DNA of 64,000 nt from Plesiocystis pacifica SIR-1 (GCF_000170895.1 NZ_ABCS01000003.1:62001-126000); one strand, 5' to 3'; positions 9,437 through 18,561 are shown, numbered from the stretch's first letter. Numbers and translations are program-made. The notes: generated from the letters alone by a model not told the origin.

Positions 9437-9796
9437 TCAGGGCCCCGTCGGCGGGCAGTCGAGCTCGTCGGCGTGGTTGAGCACCACGAGGTAGCCGCAG
9501 TCCTGCTCAACCGTTCGAAAGGGCCCGCACTCGACGGACAGGGCGACGGTCTCGCGGATGCAGGCGTGCTCGATGACGTCGTTGAACAGCTCGGGATCAA
9601 AGACTGGGGGGCACTCGTGGGCGTGGTGGTTGGGGAGGACGAAGCGGCCGAGCTCGCCTGCGCCCGGCTCGGAGACCATCCCCTCGCACTCCTGCTCCGT
9701 GTACTCGATGCCCTCGGTGAGCTCGGCGTCGGGGAGGGGGCAGCCCGCGACGAGGGCGAGCAGGAGCGCTCGCGGTGCGAAGTCGAGGTGGGCCAT
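9437..9796 (-). CDS. Small Cys-containing lipoprotein, unknown function
   Basis: A 119-residue protein with a short hydrophobic leader ending in LLLALVAGC, a plausible lipobox with Cys19 as the acylated residue. The mature part has six further cysteines and a YLVVLNHADELDCPP C-terminus, consistent with an exported disulfide-bonded domain. I do not recognise a family. The gene ends against the 17-bp hairpin at 9393-9428 and lies downstream of the GHKL operon on the same strand, separated by 120 nt that contain repeat copy A2. Confidence 0.7.
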   Translation of the reverse strand: MAHLDFAPRALLLALVAGCPLPDAELTEGIEYTEQECEGMVSEPGAGELGRFVLPNHHAHECPPVFDPELFNDVIEHACIRETVALSVECGPFRTVEQDCGYLVVLNHADELDCPPTGP

Positions 9797-9916
9797 CGTC
9801 CAACACCCGTCAACAGTCGCCGGCGGGGAGCTCTCAGCGTAGCACTGACGCTGCCCTCGGAGGACTGACCTGGAGGTCTGTTCGAGCCCGAGTGTTCGAA
9901 GGGGTGCTCGATGTTT

Positions 9917-9964
9917 TTAGCCGTCGTGGACGACGCCACGCCCTCCATGCCCCACGTCCACGAC
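9917..9964 (-). repeat. Dispersed hairpin element, copy A2 (codes the end of the upstream gene)
   Basis: Perfect 10-bp arms lie at 9923-9932 and 9955-9964. Read on the minus strand, the element supplies the last 15 codons and the TAA stop of the 1664-aa GHKL-like gene, so the repeat has been captured as coding sequence. Sequence and orientation relative to the gene end match copies A1 and A3. Confidence 0.8.
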
Positions 9965-12900
9965 TTGGTTGCCCTGGATGCGGGCGCCGACGGCCAGGGT
10001 CTCGGCGAGGCGCCCGAGGTAGGCCTCCTCGTGGGCGTCCTCGATGGCCGAGGCGAAGCGGTTCATGAGCGAGTAGATCGCCGTGATCAGGAAGGTCAGG
10101 TCGACGGCGTCGAGGGGCTCGGCGAGGTCGACGGCGAGCAGGCGCTGGACGATGGGGTGCAGCGAGTTGACCACGATGCCCCGGGCGTCGGTCTCGGCGA
10201 TGCGCTGCTCGGCGGGGCGCTCCGAGGGGCCCAGGCGGATGTCGCGGAGGGCGTTGAAGGTCAGCACGTTCTCGCCGTGGACTTCCCAGGTCCAGCGCAG
10301 GCCCTCCTCGAGGGCGGCGAGCAGGCGCTCGGAGCCGTTGGCGTAGGCTGGAGACTCGGGCTTGGCTTCGAGCTTGGCGGGGGTCGAGCCCGCGCCGCCA
10401 AATAGCTCGCCGTGCTCGGGGGGCGCCGACTCGGGCTCGGGCGTTGGCTCGGGTTCGGGGGCCTTGGCGGCTGCCTTCACCTCGACCTTGGCCGCGGTTT
10501 CGTTCTTGGCCTCTGCTGGGCTCTGCGGGGGCGCGTGGATCCGCTCGAGGCTCAGCCGCAGGCTCGCCGGGATGAGCTCGTCGATGCCCGCGCTGAGCTT
10601 GGTCAAGCGCTTGCGCATGCGGCCGTACTGCTCGTCATCGGGGGAGAGCTTGGTCAGCGCGTCCTGGACGAAGACCAGGTACTCGAGGGCGAGGTCCTGC
10701 TGGGCGCGGGGCAGCTTGTTGCCGCGCGCCTTGGCCAGCAGGCTCTCGTAGAGCACGGCGACCTGGCGCTCGAGGCTGGCCTGCGAGCGGCCGTCGAGGG
10801 TGATCGAGCCGCCCTCGGCCGCGCCCGTGACCACGGCCCGGCAGGGCAGGAAGGGCACGAGCTTCCACTGGACGACCGGGGTCTTGCCGCGGGTGAAGAT
10901 CACGCGCAGCTGCGCGTCCGCGGCGGCCTCGAAGGGGCTGCAGTCGAGGGGCAGCCACAGGGTGCAGTCGAGGCCGCCGGAGGCCTGGGCCTTGCGGTTG
11001 ACGATGGACACGGCGTCGAGCTTCTTGGGGACGGTGACCTTCGGGGCGCGGGCGCGCGCGAGGATCTGCTCGCGCAGCTGTTCGTGGTCCAGCTTCAGGG
11101 TCTTGGGCTCGAGCACGCGAGCGACGACCTCGCGCTCGGCCCCGGTCAGCACGAGCACGAGCCAGCCGAGCGCCTCGGCGTCGATCTGGTCGTCGGTGAT
11201 GGCCATGACCCGGGCCCACGCGAACTCCACGGCGGGGTCGCGCCCCTTTTTGATGTCGAGGACGTCGACCCGCTTGCCCTCGCCGCCGACGAAGTCGACG
11301 AGCTCGGCCAGGGACCAGACCCGACCGAACAGGTCCGTGAACAGCGGGAGGCGCATGCACGCCGAGAGGGCGCGCTCGCGGGCCTCCCGGCGCTCGTTGC
11401 CCTGGCGCAGCTCGTCGTCGAGGTGCGCGAGCACGACGCCGCGGGCCTGGGGCGTGCGCGCGGCCGGGCTGTCCTGGAGCCGCTGGCACAGGATCAGGAT
11501 CAGCCCGGGCGCCGAGCGTCGGATCCGGCGGAGGTGGTTGCGAAAGCGCTTGCTGCGGACGTCGACCTCCGTCGCCGAGAGCAGCGGCAGGTCCTTGTCG
11601 AGGATGACCGCGTCGAGGGGCAGGGCGAAGTCGTGGCCGACCTCGCTCACGCGCTTGCCGGCCGTACCCACGACGATGTGCATGCCTTTGCGGCGAGTCC
11701 GAGACAGGCCCACGACGGCCTCGCAGCGCGCGTCGGACATCGGCGCGCTGGCCCACACCGACTCGGGGTCGAGGGCGACCTCGGTCATGGGCGGGAGGCC
11801 CTCGATCTCGCTGTTGAGGTAGGCCAGGCGGATGCGCTCGCTGCCGTCGATGAAGGTCGGCTCGGGGCCGCTGCGCGCGTGCTCGAGCATCAGCTCGAGG
11901 GCCTCGCGCTGCTGGTCGTCGAGGCGGAGAATGCTCGGCTCGCGCAGGCTCGCCCACGGGTGCTCGTCGCTGACGAGGTAGAGCTCGGGGGTGCGCTTGG
12001 GCTTGTCGGCCAGCTGCGCGGCGAGGTCGGCCTGGACGTCGGCGAAGCTGACCATGCGGCGATCGACGGTGGGGAAGATGGCGAGCTCGCGGACGCGGTC
12101 AAAGACCGGAGTCCCTGCTGCCTGGGGCTCGTCCTTGCCGCGGTCCTTGCGTCGCTTGCCGCGCTTGCGACCGCGGGCGCGCTCGTGAAGCTCCATGGCC
12201 GCGGCGACCAGGAAGTACTTGGCCAGCCAGTCTCGGGTCGTGCGGCTGGGGATGCGCTCGGGGGTGTAGGCGGCGACGACCTGGTCGAAGAGCGCGAGGC
12301 CTTGCGCGCGCAGGGCCAGGCGCAGCTCGACGAAGGCCTCGGTCTCGCGCTCGACCTCGTCCCAGCTCGGGGTGGGCGCGAGGGCGGGGTCCTCGACGTA
12401 GGCGATGAGCAGGGGCAGGCCCAGGCGGAGGGGGAAGTCGCACAGGGGGCGGCGCTCGTGGAGGACCTCGACCCAGCTCTCGTCGAGGGTATCCGCGAGC
12501 TCTTTGATGGACGGGCTGTCGGGTTTTTTGGACTTGCGCTTGCGGTGCTTCTTGGACTTGCGGGCGTCGCTCTCGTCGCGCTCGATGGCCTCGTCCCACT
12601 CGCCGGGGGCCGAGAAGTCAAAGCGCGGGTCGACGGCCAGGGCGATGAAGCCGTCGCGGGGCCCTGGGAGCTTGCGCGTGAAGGGGGGCGCCTCGACCCC
12701 CTGGGCGCGGAGGGACTCGACGTAGTGCTCGAGGGCGGCCCCGAAGCCCTGGGGCTCCTTGGCCATGTGCTCGCGCTTGGCCCGGCGGCGCGCGAGGTCG
12801 TCGGCCCACGAGCGGACCTTGTCGGCGCCGAACAGCACCTTGACCATGGCCAGGTCGTCGACGCCCAGGCGCAGCACGCCGGGCAGGGCCTGGAGCGGCT

Positions 12901-14911
12901 CGATGGTCGTGCGCCAGGGCAGGTAGCGCAGCTCGCCGTCGCGCTCGAGCAAGAAGGCCAGGGCGCGCACGCTCAGCCGGTTGTTCTCGAAGTCGAGGAA
13001 GAGCGGGAGGTCGAGGATGCTGACCAGGTCCGCGGGCTGGACCTGGTCCGAGGGGCTCACGCGCTCGGGGTGGGCGAGGGCCTCGAGGCTCAGCTCGGGC
13101 ACCAAGGTCGCGCGCGGCAGGGCCCAGGCCTCGGCGTCGGACTCGTCCGCGCCGATGATCTCGAACACCCGCTGCAGCCGCCCCGGGACCAGCATCAGCG
13201 AGAGCCAGCGCTTGAGCAGGCCGCGGGCGGCGGCGCGCTGGTCCTGGTTGCCGGCGCGGGCGTGGAGCATGCGCAGCAGCCCGCCGAGCTGGGCGAGGCT
13301 GCGGGCGATGACCTCGCAAAACACCGCGTCGAGCTCGGGGCCGTCGTAGGTCCAGGTCGGGGTGAACTCGGCCTCGACGGCGAGCCACAGGTTGGGGATG
13401 GCGACGTCGAACTCGGTGCGCCCGAGCTGGCAGCCTTCGGCGAGGAACCACGCGCGCAGGGGGTGGTCGCGCTCCGGGGCCGTGAACAGGTCGGAGTCCA
13501 CGGCGAGCTGGCCACGCACGGCGCCGCGGTCGGTGCTCAGCTCGAAGTCGTGGCGCACCAGCATGCCCTGGCGCGTGGGCACCACGGCCTCCGCGCTCCG
13601 GCTCTTGAACAGCGCGTAGCCGTGCAGGCGCTGCTCGAGGCGGTGCAGGTCGCGGGTCCGGTCGCGGAGGGAGCCGAGCAGCCGGCGCAGGCGCGTGGCC
13701 TCGGACTGGGTCAGCTCGACGATCGGCGCGCCCTCCCGGGCGATCTCGGTGAAGCGCTGGACGGCGAATTCGGGGGTCTCGTCGGCCTCGACGAGGGCGA
13801 TGAGCTGGGCGAGGCTGACCTCGCGCTTGGGCCCGCCGCCCTGGCGGCAGTCGACGAACACCACCTGCTCGCACAGCGCGAGGGCCACGGGATCCCCGGT
13901 GATGTTGTCGAGGGAGGAGTGGTCGAGGAGCTGGGTGCGGACCAGCTGGCGGATGTGGTTGCTGCGCTTGGGCACCGCGGCGTGGCGCTCGAGGGCCGCG
14001 GCCCAGGCACGCCAGCGCGCTCGCCACAGCGCGTCGACGATGTCGACGCAGGCCTGGTCCTGGACGATCGCCGCCTGCGACACGTCCTTGCGCAGGGCCT
14101 CGCTCTCGGCGTAGGCGACGAGGTGGGTGCCGCACTGGGGCAGGCGGCGCAGGTCGATCCACACCCCGCTCTTGACCAGGCGCAAGGTCGCGACGTCGGG
14201 GTCGTCGACGATCGCGATGCGCCCGCGGAAGCCGGCCCCGGTGAACTCGACCTCGGCCAGGGACTTGGGCGCCCAGCGGGTCAGGCTCGCGCTCGCGCCG
14301 GTCTCCCCGGCGGCCGAGATCAGCTTGCCGCCCACGGTGATCGTCGGCGCCGCGTGCAGGCAGCGCTCGCGCAGGTAGCGGGTCTCCTCGAGGCGCCCGG
14401 CGAACTTGCGGAAGAAGTCGAGCACGACCCGGCTGGACAGGCGCTGGCGGACGTGGACGGTGGTCCCGTCGAGGGCCGCGCCGCGCTCGCTGATCGCGTC
14501 CTCCTGGCCCGGGCGCATGGTCACGGCCACGCCTCCGCTGTCGAGCTGGATGTACTTGGGCGCCAAGCCCAGGGCGGCGTTGAGGCCCAGGGCGAGCTGG
14601 CGGACGCCCTCGACGGCCCGGCCCTGCTCGTCGTTGAACAGCGAGCCGTAGAGGTCGTCGACCTCGGCCGCGGTGAAGGGCTGGCCGTCGAAGGACAGGC
14701 GCATGTCGTCGGCGTCGATGTCGAAGGCGATGTGCGTCGCCCCGCGCAGGACCGCCGCCTGGACCAGCTCGAGCACGTAGCGGCGCGCGTCGGCGAGCTG
14801 GAATTTTTGCATCTTCGACCGGGCCTGCTCGCGGTCGAGGGTGAACTGTCCGGTCGAGTCGAGGGCGCCGTCGGCCCTCAGCTCGGACATCAGGGCGTCG
14901 AGCGCTGCCAT
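9917..14911 (-). CDS. Giant GHKL (HSP90-like) fold protein with degenerate ATP site, 1664 aa
   Basis: The N-terminus aligns without gaps in its key blocks to the GHKL ATPase encoded just upstream: ELVQAAVLRGATHIAFDI against ELIQNAIDAGSSEIDVHI, then FDGQPFTAAEVDDLYGSLF against VDTGEGMDRDIIDTRLTRLF, then LDSG against VDTG. The ATP-binding Asn of the N-box is Ala52 here and both glycines of DxGxG are lost (only Asp75 remains), so it looks like a pseudo-ATPase. The remaining 1500 residues match nothing I recognise. They include two lysine/arginine-rich patches (near 784 and 911) and an Ala/Pro/Glu linker (about 1465-1500) before a helical C-terminus. The start overlaps the upstream gene by 22 nt. 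Upstream in-frame codons only read antisense to that gene. The C-terminus runs into repeat copy A2. Function is unknown. Confidence 0.85.
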   Translation of the reverse strand: MAALDALMSELRADGALDSTGQFTLDREQARSKMQKFQLADARRYVLELVQAAVLRGATHIAFDIDADDMRLSFDGQPFTAAEVDDLYGSLFNDEQGRAVEGVRQLALGLNAALGLAPKYIQLDSGGVAVTMRPGQEDAISERGAALDGTTVHVRQRLSSRVVLDFFRKFAGRLEETRYLRERCLHAAPTITVGGKLISAAGETGASASLTRWAPKSLAEVEFTGAGFRGRIAIVDDPDVATLRLVKSGVWIDLRRLPQCGTHLVAYAESEALRKDVSQAAIVQDQACVDIVDALWRARWRAWAAALERHAAVPKRSNHIRQLVRTQLLDHSSLDNITGDPVALALCEQVVFVDCRQGGGPKREVSLAQLIALVEADETPEFAVQRFTEIAREGAPIVELTQSEATRLRRLLGSLRDRTRDLHRLEQRLHGYALFKSRSAEAVVPTRQGMLVRHDFELSTDRGAVRGQLAVDSDLFTAPERDHPLRAWFLAEGCQLGRTEFDVAIPNLWLAVEAEFTPTWTYDGPELDAVFCEVIARSLAQLGGLLRMLHARAGNQDQRAAARGLLKRWLSLMLVPGRLQRVFEIIGADESDAEAWALPRATLVPELSLEALAHPERVSPSDQVQPADLVSILDLPLFLDFENNRLSVRALAFLLERDGELRYLPWRTTIEPLQALPGVLRLGVDDLAMVKVLFGADKVRSWADDLARRRAKREHMAKEPQGFGAALEHYVESLRAQGVEAPPFTRKLPGPRDGFIALAVDPRFDFSAPGEWDEAIERDESDARKSKKHRKRKSKKPDSPSIKELADTLDESWVEVLHERRPLCDFPLRLGLPLLIAYVEDPALAPTPSWDEVERETEAFVELRLALRAQGLALFDQVVAAYTPERIPSRTTRDWLAKYFLVAAAMELHERARGRKRGKRRKDRGKDEPQAAGTPVFDRVRELAIFPTVDRRMVSFADVQADLAAQLADKPKRTPELYLVSDEHPWASLREPSILRLDDQQREALELMLEHARSGPEPTFIDGSERIRLAYLNSEIEGLPPMTEVALDPESVWASAPMSDARCEAVVGLSRTRRKGMHIVVGTAGKRVSEVGHDFALPLDAVILDKDLPLLSATEVDVRSKRFRNHLRRIRRSAPGLILILCQRLQDSPAARTPQARGVVLAHLDDELRQGNERREARERALSACMRLPLFTDLFGRVWSLAELVDFVGGEGKRVDVLDIKKGRDPAVEFAWARVMAITDDQIDAEALGWLVLVLTGAEREVVARVLEPKTLKLDHEQLREQILARARAPKVTVPKKLDAVSIVNRKAQASGGLDCTLWLPLDCSPFEAAADAQLRVIFTRGKTPVVQWKLVPFLPCRAVVTGAAEGGSITLDGRSQASLERQVAVLYESLLAKARGNKLPRAQQDLALEYLVFVQDALTKLSPDDEQYGRMRKRLTKLSAGIDELIPASLRLSLERIHAPPQSPAEAKNETAAKVEVKAAAKAPEPEPTPEPESAPPEHGELFGGAGSTPAKLEAKPESPAYANGSERLLAALEEGLRWTWEVHGENVLTFNALRDIRLGPSERPAEQRIAETDARGIVVNSLHPIVQRLLAVDLAEPLDAVDLTFLITAIYSLMNRFASAIEDAHEEAYLGRLAETLAVGARIQGNQVVDVGHGGRGVVHDG

Positions 14912-16644
14912 CGCGCCTCCGCGGCCGCCGTGGCCAGGGTGCTGTCCAGGGTGGAGTCCAGGCCTTCGCCCTCGGCCCCGTGCAGGTAAAAGAGCTTGAG
15001 CAGCAGGTAGGCCGCGAGCTCCGGCTCGGCCCCGGCGAGCTCGAGCAGGTGGGCGACCGTGCCGTGGTCGGCGTTGAGGACCACGCAGCGCTTGCTGGTC
15101 AACCACCCGCTGCCGAGCTCGCCGACCTCGGCGGTGGGCGTGAGCTCGCCGAAGCTGCCCTGGGTGATGGCCACGCGCTCGGCCACGGGCGAGCCGGGGT
15201 AGTCGAGGTGGCCGAGGTGCAGGGCCGACACGCGCAGGCCCTGGACGCCGAGCAGGTGGGTCAAGGCGGCGCGCAGGGCCTGCCAGCGGGGGCGCTCGAC
15301 CTGGGCCGCGGGGCTCTGGGGGTCGAGCTCGAGGGCCGTGCACAGCTCCTGGGTCGTGGGCAGGGCCTCGTCGAGGTGGCGCTCGAGCGCGAAGCGCAGG
15401 GCCGTGTCTGGCTCGGCGCGCAGGACCAGATCCCCGCGCTCGCGCAGCGCCCGGGTCACCGGCGACGCCTCGGCGCCGACCCAGACCTTGGTCCGCCGCC
15501 CGCGGTGGACCTTGCGGACCTCGTCGAGGGAGCAGGGCGGCCCGTCGAGGGTCGGCAGGATGGGCCGGGCGCCGAGGCCCTTGGGCAGCTCGAGGTCGCC
15601 CTTGGCGACGCGGTAGAGCGCCCGGCGCAGGTGGGCGTCGAGCTCGGCGTCCCGGGGCGGGACCAGCCCGCCCGAGCTCCGGGCCTCGTCCTGGGCGCGG
15701 GTGTGGGCCTCGATGGCGTCGAACAGCGCGACCAGCAGCGGCCCGCGGGCGAGGTCGAGGACGATGCCCATGGCCTTGGCGTAGTTCTCGTCGCGGATGA
15801 CGTTGTCGCGGGTGAGCGTGTGCTCCAAAAAGCGCGAGTCGATCTTGAAGGTCAGGTGGGCCAGGGCCGCGTCGAGCTCGGAGTCCTCGCTCTCGCGCTC
15901 TTCGTGCAGGGTCAGGCCGCCGTGGTAGTAGCCGCGCAGCGCCTGGGTCTTGGGGCTCAGGCCCAGGAGCACGCGCGTGCCCTCCTCCTCGTGGCGGATC
16001 ACGCAGCGCGCCCGGGCGCCCTTGGCCCGATCGCCCAGCGCCATGGGCCGCGAGATCTGGCGCCCGTCGAGGCGAATCTCGACCTTGGCGTGCTTGCACC
16101 AATACTCCAGCACCCGCCCGGCCCGGCGCCGCGCGTCCTCGACCGCGTCGGCGTCGGCGTGCTTGTAGATGCGGATCGTCGTGCCCTCCACGGGCATGTC
16201 CAGGGAGATGCGCTCGAAGCTGCGGTCGCCCTTGAACAGCACGCGCCAGTACTCGCCCGCGCGCCCGGTGTCGACGCAGACCACGTCGGGCTCGATGGCG
16301 AACACCGACACGAAGCCGATGCCGAAGCGGCCGATCTTGGTGTAGTCGCCGTCCTTGGCCGAGGAGAACAGCCGGGTCAGCCGGGTGTCGATGATGTCCC
16401 GGTCCATGCCCTCGCCGGTGTCGACGATCTCGATGACCATCAAGCCCGGGTCGTCGCCGCTGGGGTCGTCCGGCGGCTGGTGCTCGATGTGCACGTCGAT
16501 CTCCGAGCTGCCCGCGTCGATGGCGTTTTGGATCAGCTCGCGCAGGAAGGACCAGGGATCGGAGAACTGGTGGACCAGGTTGTCGAGGGCCTGGCCGACG
16601 TTGATGGCCTCGCCGCCGGCCTTGTCCTTGTCTCGCTTCGCCAT
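14890..16644 (-). CDS. HSP90-like GHKL ATPase
   Basis: A 584-residue protein with a complete Bergerat fold at the N-terminus: N-box with Glu36, Asn40 and Asp43, G1 box DTGEGMD (75-81), and G2 box IGRFGIGFVSVF. A middle domain resembling HtpG/HATPase_c_3 proteins follows, including the FKIDSRFLEHTLTRDNVIRDENY segment that in this family resembles the HSP90 middle-domain catalytic loop. It is shorter than HtpG (about 620) and lacks an obvious C-terminal dimerisation domain. It is translationally coupled to the degenerate paralogue downstream, so the two probably form one complex, with this subunit hydrolysing ATP. The ATG at 16644 is the first start before the conserved sequence; upstream frame is unconserved. 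Clients are unknown. The closest described ideas are sacsin-type and defence-associated HSP90-like ATPases. Confidence 0.88.
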   Translation of the reverse strand: MAKRDKDKAGGEAINVGQALDNLVHQFSDPWSFLRELIQNAIDAGSSEIDVHIEHQPPDDPSGDDPGLMVIEIVDTGEGMDRDIIDTRLTRLFSSAKDGDYTKIGRFGIGFVSVFAIEPDVVCVDTGRAGEYWRVLFKGDRSFERISLDMPVEGTTIRIYKHADADAVEDARRRAGRVLEYWCKHAKVEIRLDGRQISRPMALGDRAKGARARCVIRHEEEGTRVLLGLSPKTQALRGYYHGGLTLHEERESEDSELDAALAHLTFKIDSRFLEHTLTRDNVIRDENYAKAMGIVLDLARGPLLVALFDAIEAHTRAQDEARSSGGLVPPRDAELDAHLRRALYRVAKGDLELPKGLGARPILPTLDGPPCSLDEVRKVHRGRRTKVWVGAEASPVTRALRERGDLVLRAEPDTALRFALERHLDEALPTTQELCTALELDPQSPAAQVERPRWQALRAALTHLLGVQGLRVSALHLGHLDYPGSPVAERVAITQGSFGELTPTAEVGELGSGWLTSKRCVVLNADHGTVAHLLELAGAEPELAAYLLLKLFYLHGAEGEGLDSTLDSTLATAAAEARWQRSTP

Positions 16645-16731
16645 GCGCGGGGAATGATAGCGGAGCGCGCGGACCCCGGGGGCGGGGACCCGGAGGCCGA
16701 GGTGGAGCCGAGTTAGGGGTAGAGTCGGGGC

Positions 16732-17616
16732 ATGCAGCACGTCGTGAGCGCGCCCCGAGCCCCCATGAGTGTCGACGCAGGAGGGGCGGCGACGCTCCAT
16801 CAGGTGCCCTTTTGGACGGACAACTTCACGTGGCTGTTGGTCTGCGAGGCGACCGGAGAGGCGGCGGCGATCGACGGCGGCGTGGCGGAGCCGGTGCTGG
16901 AGTACGTCGAGGCGCACGGGCTCAGGCTGACGACGATCTTGACCACGCACACCCACCCGGACCACATCGGGCTGCACAAAGCGCTCGACAAGGCCGAGCG
17001 CTTGGGGGCCTTGCGGGTGGTGGGGAGCCGCTCGCGCTTGGGCACCATCCCCGGCCTCGACGGTCCCAAGGGCGAGCCCGTCGACGAGGGCGACGTGGTT
17101 CGACTCGGGGCGCTCGAGGGGCAGGTCATGCTCACCGAAGGGCACATCGACGGGCACGTCAGCTATCGCTTCGGTGAGCTCTTGTTCTGCGGCGACACGC
17201 TGTTTGCCGGGGGCTGCGGCTACCTCTTCGACGGCCCAGCGGCGACCATGCACGCGAGCTTGCAGCGCCTGGCTGGGCTGCCCGAGTCGACGAAGGTCGT
17301 GTGCGCCCACGAGTACACCCAGGACAACCTGCGCTTTGCGTGGAGCGTCGAGCCGGACAACGCCGCGCTGGCTGAGCGCATCCGCGAGGTGTGGGCGATT
17401 CGAGCGCGCGGGGAGTCGACGGTGCCCTCGACGATCGGCCTCGAGCGCGCGACGAATCCGTTCTTGCGCGTGGATTCGCCGACGATCCTCGCTTCGCTGC
17501 GGGCGGGGAGCCCGGAGGCGAGCTTGAACGACGGCGCGGAAGCATTCGCCGCCCTACGGGCGCTCAAGGACGGGAAGGCCTACAAGCAGCTGCCTGAGTC
17601 GAACTTGCCGCTGTAG
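16732..17616 (+). CDS. gloB: Hydroxyacylglutathione hydrolase-like metallo-beta-lactamase
   Basis: Glyoxalase II hydrolyses S-lactoylglutathione in methylglyoxal detoxification. Visible features are the THTHPDH metal motif (near residue 83), the downstream GH and GDT motifs carrying the other metal ligands (EGHIDGHVS, FCGDTLFAGGCG), and the C-terminal AHEYTQDN motif with the third histidine, in family order. The 294 residues slightly exceed the usual 250-260, the excess being at the N-terminus. An ATG at 16765 would give a more typical length. A GGGG sequence precedes the ATG at 16732. It diverges from the GHKL operon across 87 nt. Glutathione specificity is inferred; related MBL hydrolases act on other thioesters. 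Confidence 0.87.
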   Translation: MQHVVSAPRAPMSVDAGGAATLHQVPFWTDNFTWLLVCEATGEAAAIDGGVAEPVLEYVEAHGLRLTTILTTHTHPDHIGLHKALDKAERLGALRVVGSRSRLGTIPGLDGPKGEPVDEGDVVRLGALEGQVMLTEGHIDGHVSYRFGELLFCGDTLFAGGCGYLFDGPAATMHASLQRLAGLPESTKVVCAHEYTQDNLRFAWSVEPDNAALAERIREVWAIRARGESTVPSTIGLERATNPFLRVDSPTILASLRAGSPEASLNDGAEAFAALRALKDGKAYKQLPESNLPL

Positions 17617-17728
17617 TTGGTGGTGGCGCAACCCATCGGCTTTCGGGTTAGTCGCTGGACCCGAGCGCTGCAAAATCATCGCAGAACGGAGTCGGCTCGA
17701 CATCCATGGCCATGGCATAGTCGTGTCG

Positions 17729-18385
17729 ATGACACACAAATGGCCGGTGACCGTCCACGATGACGCGGGGAAGCGAGTGTTGGTCTTTGACTTCACGACG
17801 AGGATCGGCGCGCTCAAAGCCGACGCGTTCGTCCCCAGGAATTTTCGTCACTTTGATGGCGCAAGCATCCCAAAGTACCTATGGACCGCGATGGGGCACC
17901 CCTTCATGCCCAAGTACGAGCGCGCCGCAGTTGTCCATGACTATCTCTACAAGACCCCGGCAGCTCGAAGGCATCCTCCCTATGACGACATCCTTGCCAA
18001 GGTTGACCAGGGGCTCGAGAAGAACCGACGAGGTGACGTGCGAGAGCAGATTGACGAGTTGTTTTACATGATGCTGCTCCAGCACGGGGTACGACCCGGG
18101 CGCGCGAGAAACATGAGGTGGGGAGTTCGGACCTATGGCTCGAAACACAATCGGTTCTGGACTCACGGTGGCGAGGACCATGAACTCACGCTCGAGGAGG
18201 AAATCGAGCTCGGTCGGGAGATCCAGAGGGACATCCAGGCTCTACTGGGGACCAAGACCACCCCCCAAGGGTTCTTGGGTGGCCGTCAGGTCGAGCGAGA
18301 CAACGACGAACTCGACGATGAGATGCTCGCGGACTTGAGGTTGTACGACTGGGAGCACATCGACCCCAGTCGCATGGAGCTCTGA
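17729..18385 (+). CDS. DUF1353 family protein
   Basis: About 218 residues. The block FDGASIPKYLW followed by ERAAVVHDYLY is the signature of DUF1353, a small family common in phages and in some bacterial genomes with no established activity. Conserved His and Asp suggest a hydrolase-like or metal site. The second half is charged and unconserved. Base composition is visibly lower in GC, with more A/T-ending codons than its neighbours, consistent with acquisition by transfer. A GTG two codons upstream (17723) is an alternative start. The gene lies just upstream of MITE-like element B1 and converges on an Rpn-type nuclease. Confidence 0.8.
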   Translation: MTHKWPVTVHDDAGKRVLVFDFTTRIGALKADAFVPRNFRHFDGASIPKYLWTAMGHPFMPKYERAAVVHDYLYKTPAARRHPPYDDILAKVDQGLEKNRRGDVREQIDELFYMMLLQHGVRPGRARNMRWGVRTYGSKHNRFWTHGGEDHELTLEEEIELGREIQRDIQALLGTKTTPQGFLGGRQVERDNDELDDEMLADLRLYDWEHIDPSRMEL

Positions 18386-18394
18386 GGTTCGAGG

Positions 18395-18561
18395 CTAGCA
18401 GGACATCGGAGAAGTCATCGCGGCTCCTCGCGCCGTGGATTTTCGTCGAGATCGCGGAGCCAAACGCCGCTGTGGTGGATCCCACCGCAAGTTTTGGTGA
18501 CAAAGAGCTCGGCGAAAAGACCAAGCGAGGTGTCGTGAGGACTTCTCCGATGTCCTACTAG
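18395..18561. mobile_element. MITE-like element, copy B1
   Basis: Inverted termini 18395-18416 and 18540-18561 match at 21 of 22 positions and both begin with CTAG; weaker pairing continues inward for roughly 19 more bases. The 167-bp unit has no coding capacity. A 37-column core (18456-18491) aligns with 28 identities to the core of the element at 59418-59570. CTAG ends fit the known preference of IS630-type elements for CTAG targets. The right end provides the TAG stop of the adjacent Rpn gene. Confidence 0.72.

Noticed and set aside
14912-16102. A 397-codon N-terminal extension of the giant GHKL protein
   Set aside because: It lies in the shifted frame of the upstream GHKL gene and is Arg/Pro-rich. 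Conserved sequence begins at the ATG at 14911.
17617-17722. A short hairpin after gloB as terminator
   Set aside because: The pairing AACCC with GGGTT has a 10-nt loop and no T-run; too weak to list.
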